Shown: positions 60,001-64,000 of the stretch, piece by piece
Layout: each line of letters begins with the position of its first letter
Position numbering within the stretch: the first letter of the stretch is position 1
Assembly (NCBI GenBank): GCA_001414345.1
Contig: LLCB01000080.1
Location: 62,001 to 126,000 of the forward strand
Length of the DNA: 64,000 bases
Direction of reading: 5' to 3'
DNA from: Hymenoscyphus infarciens
Lineage: Eukaryota; Ascomycota; Leotiomycetes; Helotiales; Helotiaceae
Notes under the pieces: generated by a model
Seen by the model: the letters and a program-made list of their open reading frames with translations, nothing else
What the model was told of the DNA's origin: nothing
Database searches by the model: none
Translations under genes and position numbers: made by a program

Positions 60001-63000
60001 TTAGACTTATAGAAAATAGTATAGTTATTAAATCTTTAATTTATATAACGAACTTAGTCTTATTTAAATATAACCTTATTAATAACTATACTAAGCTCTA
60101 AAACCCCTAAGCTATATTTACTTTAATATATCTAATACTCTCTAAAAAGATTAATAAACGCTTTTATAAGAAGATAAGAGACTATGCTAGACTAAGAAGT
60201 AATTTAGTAGAAATTTAGTATAAAAGATTAGAATATTTAAGATAAGAAGCTTTTAAAGCTCTAGTCTAGTTAGTAAGAAACGTAAAAATTATAGGTATTA
60301 AATAAGTAAAGTACTTATATTATACTATTACTTATACTTAAAACGTAGTTTTAAGATATATCTTTAAGAATAAGAGTATATAACTATTCTAATAGTACTT
60401 ATAGGATTTATTTAACTTCTTAACTAGGTATAATAGAGCTAAATAGCTTCTTTTAATAAAAGAAGAGTATAATAGGAAGCTCTTTAGATTTATAATAATA
60501 AATAAGAGAGGAGAAATAGTGTTTAAAAAGCTTAGAAACTTTAAAAGATAAGTTAGATAGTAATATAGTCTTTTAATTTATAAGCTTAAGTATAATAATA
60601 ATAAATTAGTAATCCTATAGTATAGAGCCTTAGAATATACTTTATAGACTATAGAAATTAGAATAGACTTAGAGCTTATACTAACTTATACTTATAAGCT
60701 AAATAGAGGAGTAGAGAGAGTAGAATAAGAAGTAATTATACGCTTAATTAAAATATTATCTACTACTAACTTACTATAACGTCTCTAGACTAAATCAACT
60801 ATAGCTAAAATCTAGCTTTATAATATAAGTCTTAACTAAAGAAATAAGTTTAAGATACTAAATAAAGTACTTCTATTATAGTTTAATAATTATTTCTACT
60901 AGTATAATTTAAAGTTTAAGAACTTAGTAATAAAAGACCTTAGACTAGATTAGAATAGAATCTATGTTTATAGATCTAGAGCTTATCTACTAAAAAAGAA
61001 AAGAGAGTAAAAAGTTAAGAAAAGAGCTTTTAAAGTTAATCTTAGAGCTTATATAGGTTATTTAGTTAGATATATCTTATTAAATATCTACTATATCTAG
61101 GTTCTATAGCTTAATTAAGTTATTATAACTTAAAACATTATATTTAATAAAGAAATCTTTTATATATTAGAATATAAAAAGATAGAATAATAACCTATTA
61201 TAATTACTTATATAGTAGTATAGTATATAGTTAAATAGAAGTAATAAGATACTAAAGCCTTACTTAAAAGTATTAATATATATAAAATAGAAAGCATAGG
61301 AAAACTAAAACTAGGAGCTAAACTAGTAAGAGATATCTTACTTAAAGCTACTAATATATTAAGTAAAGCTTTAATTAGCTAGAACTTAGAAGTAAGGCTA
61401 GAAAAGGGAGATATAATCTCTTCTAAGTTTAGACTTCTATTACTTAGAGTAATACTTAAACCTAAAAGTATACTAGAATAAGTTATAAGCTCTTAAAATA
61501 GGTAAAATATAAGAATCTCCTAATAAACTATAAGACTCTTTTAATAAGTACTTATAAGATTCTTCTAACTATAAAATAATATTAAAAGTATAAAAAGCCT
61601 AAGTAGTCTACTAATTAAGATAAGTAATAGAATATTAGAAGGAATCTCTTAATAAAATAAAGAGAGTAAGTCCTTTTAATAATAAAGTAGTATATAAGAA
61701 AGAACTCTTAATATACTAGTTCTAAAAACTTCTAATATAAAGTTAATTAAGAAGTAGAAAATAATAAATATAAAAAGTAAAAACTTAAAGAAGCTTAAAA
61801 TAAAGTAAAGGTATATAAAGAAAGTATATCTACCTATATTAAGAAAGAGTAAGAGAGGTTAACTTAGAGAAGAGAATACTAGAGATATAATAATCTCTAC
61901 TCTATTAGCTATATTAATTAAGATAGAGCTCTAATAGGCTATTTTAGAATATTTAAATCATTTCTTTAGTACTTTTTAACCTTTATTAAAAAGTATAGTA
62001 TTAAATAAAGAAGACTTATAAGATATCTACTATATTATTATAGTAGTAATAATAGGAGAAGAAACGCTTTTAAAGCCTAGATACCTATACCTTTATTAGT
62101 TAAAACTACTAAAAGAGCTAAAATTATAGAAAGAACTTATAAACTATCTACTTAATAAGTACTTTAAAGATAATTTAAAGCTTAAAATTAAGAACTTAGA
62201 AAAAAGAAAATACTAGTATATAATTAAAAGACAGAATACTAAAACGAAACCGTTACTTTTAAAGTAAGTATTTATATATAAATATAACTCTATAAACTAT
62301 CTAATTTAATACTAAGCTTAGCTTATAGTTAAGAGTAATCTCTAATAAGAAGATACTATTCTTTTAATATATACTACTATACTTATAATAAGATTATTTT
62401 AAATAGCTATAGTAATAGTTATTAGATTTAACCTAGAGATTAAGTAATATAACGTTATAAACACGTTTATTAATATAGAAAGGGATATAAGAGCTTCTTT
62501 AATAGCTTACTAACTTCTAGATAGATATTAATAAGAGAGACTATATATTAAATTAGATAGAGTACTTTATAAGTTAAGAGATTCTCTAGCTTTATAGTTT
62601 AAATACTTTATAACTACTCTTTAAGAATATAGCTTAATACTCTATTTAGAAGAGCCTTATATTTATATAGATCTTCTAAAAAAGGTTTTTATAATCTTTT
62701 ATATAAATAATATATAGATAATATACTACTAAGATAACGTATTTCTAGTAAGAGTTATAATAGATAAACTAAAGCTTTTATATAAACTATACTTACTTAG
62801 TAATATAGAATAGTATCTTAGAATAAAAGTCTATAAAGATAGAGTATAGAAAAAGATATAGCTCTCTTATAATATATATATTAAATAAATTACTAAACAA
62901 TTTAAGCTTATTAATAGAGATTACTTAAGTATACTACTTCTAATATATAAACTAAAAAAGAATTAAGAAATAGTAAAACCTACGTTTATAAAGTTCTATT

Positions 63001-64000
63001 AAGAGAAGGTAGGTTTAATACTCTATATAGTAATTATAATATAACTAGATATTATATTTACTACTTCTTAGCTTTTATACTTCTTAACTAACCTAAATAA
63101 TAAATATATAGCTATAATAGATTAGTATATTTAATACTTATTTAAGATAAAGTTCTTAAGAATTATATATAGAGGAGAGCTTAGAGGTATATAACTAGTA
63201 CTTACTTTAGACGTATTATATACTAATAATCTAGAAACTTAAAGATCTTCTAATAGATATATAATATTATTATTTAGTAGACTTATAGCTTAGAGAGCTT
63301 TATAATAAGATATAATTATAATATTAATAATAGAAGCTAAGCTTTTAAAAGTAAAGTAGCTAGATATAGAAATAATAGTATTAAAGTGTCTTTTGAGAGA
63401 ACTATAGCTCGATTTAGATAAGATATAGAATATATTCTATAATAATTAATAAACTATTTAATTAATTACTAAGGAAAATAAGAGAATATCTATAAAGCTT
63501 TAATATATAAATATCTAGAATATATAGCTTTATTAAGAGTACTAGAAGAGATCTTTCTAAGTTACTTATTTACTAATAAATAATATATTAGTAGATAGAC
63601 TTATAAAAAACTTATCTAAGTAAAAATTTAAACATTTTAAAGCTTTACTTAATCTTTAAGACGCTTATTTACTTAGTAAAACACTTTCTTAAAAGATAAA
63701 AGTATACTAAATTTTAAGTTAAAACCGTATTTTTAAGTTAAAAACACTCTTTTAAAATAGTAAATAATACTCTTTATTATTTTTATAAATTATTATACTT
63801 TACTTTATTATTTTACTTATATATTTTTAAGAAGTTTTATCCTTTTTTATATTATAATTATTTAAAGAGTATTATAAGCTCGTTTTAGATTTTATTTATT
63901 TATTTAATTATTATATACTTAGTAATTAAGTATTATAAGACCCTTCTAAAGAGCGCTACTAAATATAAATATAAAGTTTTAAAAGAACTAACTACTACTA
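57091..64000. other. AT-rich RIP-mutated block 4
   Basis: Starts abruptly at about 57090 and runs off the window. It has the same TpA-rich composition as the others. Most of it is the copia element listed separately. The stretch at 57100-58420 carries a decayed minus-strand reading of transposase-like character but is not firmly assignable. Beyond 63700 lies what is probably the copia 3' LTR or adjacent decayed repeat. Confidence 0.8.
58450..63695 (+). mobile_element. Ty1/copia-type retrotransposon, RIP-inactivated
   Basis: Reading one plus frame through many stops, copia domains appear in the standard order. First come a gag-like region (about 58500-59300) and a protease-like stretch with an LLID...FN core near 59690-59720. 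A GAG-pre-integrase segment lies at about 59880-60060, and integrase-like sequence at about 60240-60800 (VRNVKIIGIK, then YNRAKWLLLI-like). Reverse transcriptase is at about 62230-62900: VINTFINIE, then KLRDSLAL and EEPYIYID, with a mutated catalytic box at 62694-62717 reading FYINNI. RNase H covers about 63000-63690. Order integrase before RT identifies Ty1/copia, not gypsy. Every frame is interrupted, so no protein is made. LTRs were not found: the 5' end is uncertain and the 3' end may lie beyond 63700. Confidence 0.82.

Noticed and set aside
63725..63756. Another TRIM-like terminal repeat
   Set aside because: About 26 bases (CGTATTTTTAAGTTAAAAAC...) match the start of the TRIM terminal repeat, but the similarity stops there, so it may be chance in AT-rich DNA.

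Overview
The window looks like nuclear DNA of a filamentous ascomycete, most likely a leotiomycete (Helotiales-like). The reasons are short spliceosomal introns (about 50-80 bp, GT...AG, often with a CTAAC/CTAAT branch motif), a Pezizomycotina-style FKS1, GAS1/GEL and LCB1, and a two-speed layout. Gene-bearing islands of ordinary base composition (about 1-5990, 11950-26380, 37900-40700, 49000-57080) alternate with very AT-rich blocks (5991-11950, 26385-37880, 40700-48990, 57090-64000). In the blocks CpA and TpG are almost absent and TpA dominates, the mark of repeat-induced point mutation (RIP). Species placement is inference.

Island 1: the 3' part of a SIS1-type Hsp40 gene, a small F-box-like/2EXR-type ORF, and on the minus strand a three-exon GPI-anchored beta-1,3-glucanosyltransferase (GH72 + X8). 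Island 2: an aminoglycoside-phosphotransferase-like kinase beside the AT block, two small minus-strand hypothetical genes, a long gene-free stretch, and the complete FKS1 1,3-beta-glucan synthase (1938 aa, three exons). FKS1 makes the glucan that the GH72 enzyme remodels, so the window holds two steps of wall assembly. Island 3 is only about 2.8 kb and holds LCB1, a subunit of serine palmitoyltransferase, between two RIP blocks. Island 4 holds a CorA-like two-TM protein and a 1000-aa protein that fuses a protein kinase to a C-terminal von Willebrand A-like domain.

The AT blocks are transposon graveyards with datable structure. (1) A coding-free LTR family (LTRs 294-363 bp, ends TATAACGG...CCGTTATA) is present as two full elements, at least two solo LTRs with perfect 5-bp target duplications, and several decayed copies. 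(2) A roughly 0.95-kb TRIM-like element with 110-113-bp terminal direct repeats (TGTGACG...CGTGACA) has one copy inserted in the opposite orientation inside another, each with its own 5-bp duplication; a third copy is split by a full LTR element. (3) A 1.36-kb TA-flanked inverted-repeat element sits inside a solo LTR. (4) A Ty1/copia retrotransposon has gag, protease, integrase, RT and RNase H still readable through RIP damage. No CRISPR array, rRNA or tRNA was recognised.

The most unusual material is the nested TRIM/LTR array, which gives unmutated and RIP-mutated copies of one sequence side by side. Next are the kinase-vWA fusion with a degenerate MIDAS motif, and the FKS1 hot-spot-2 sequence that departs from the yeast form.
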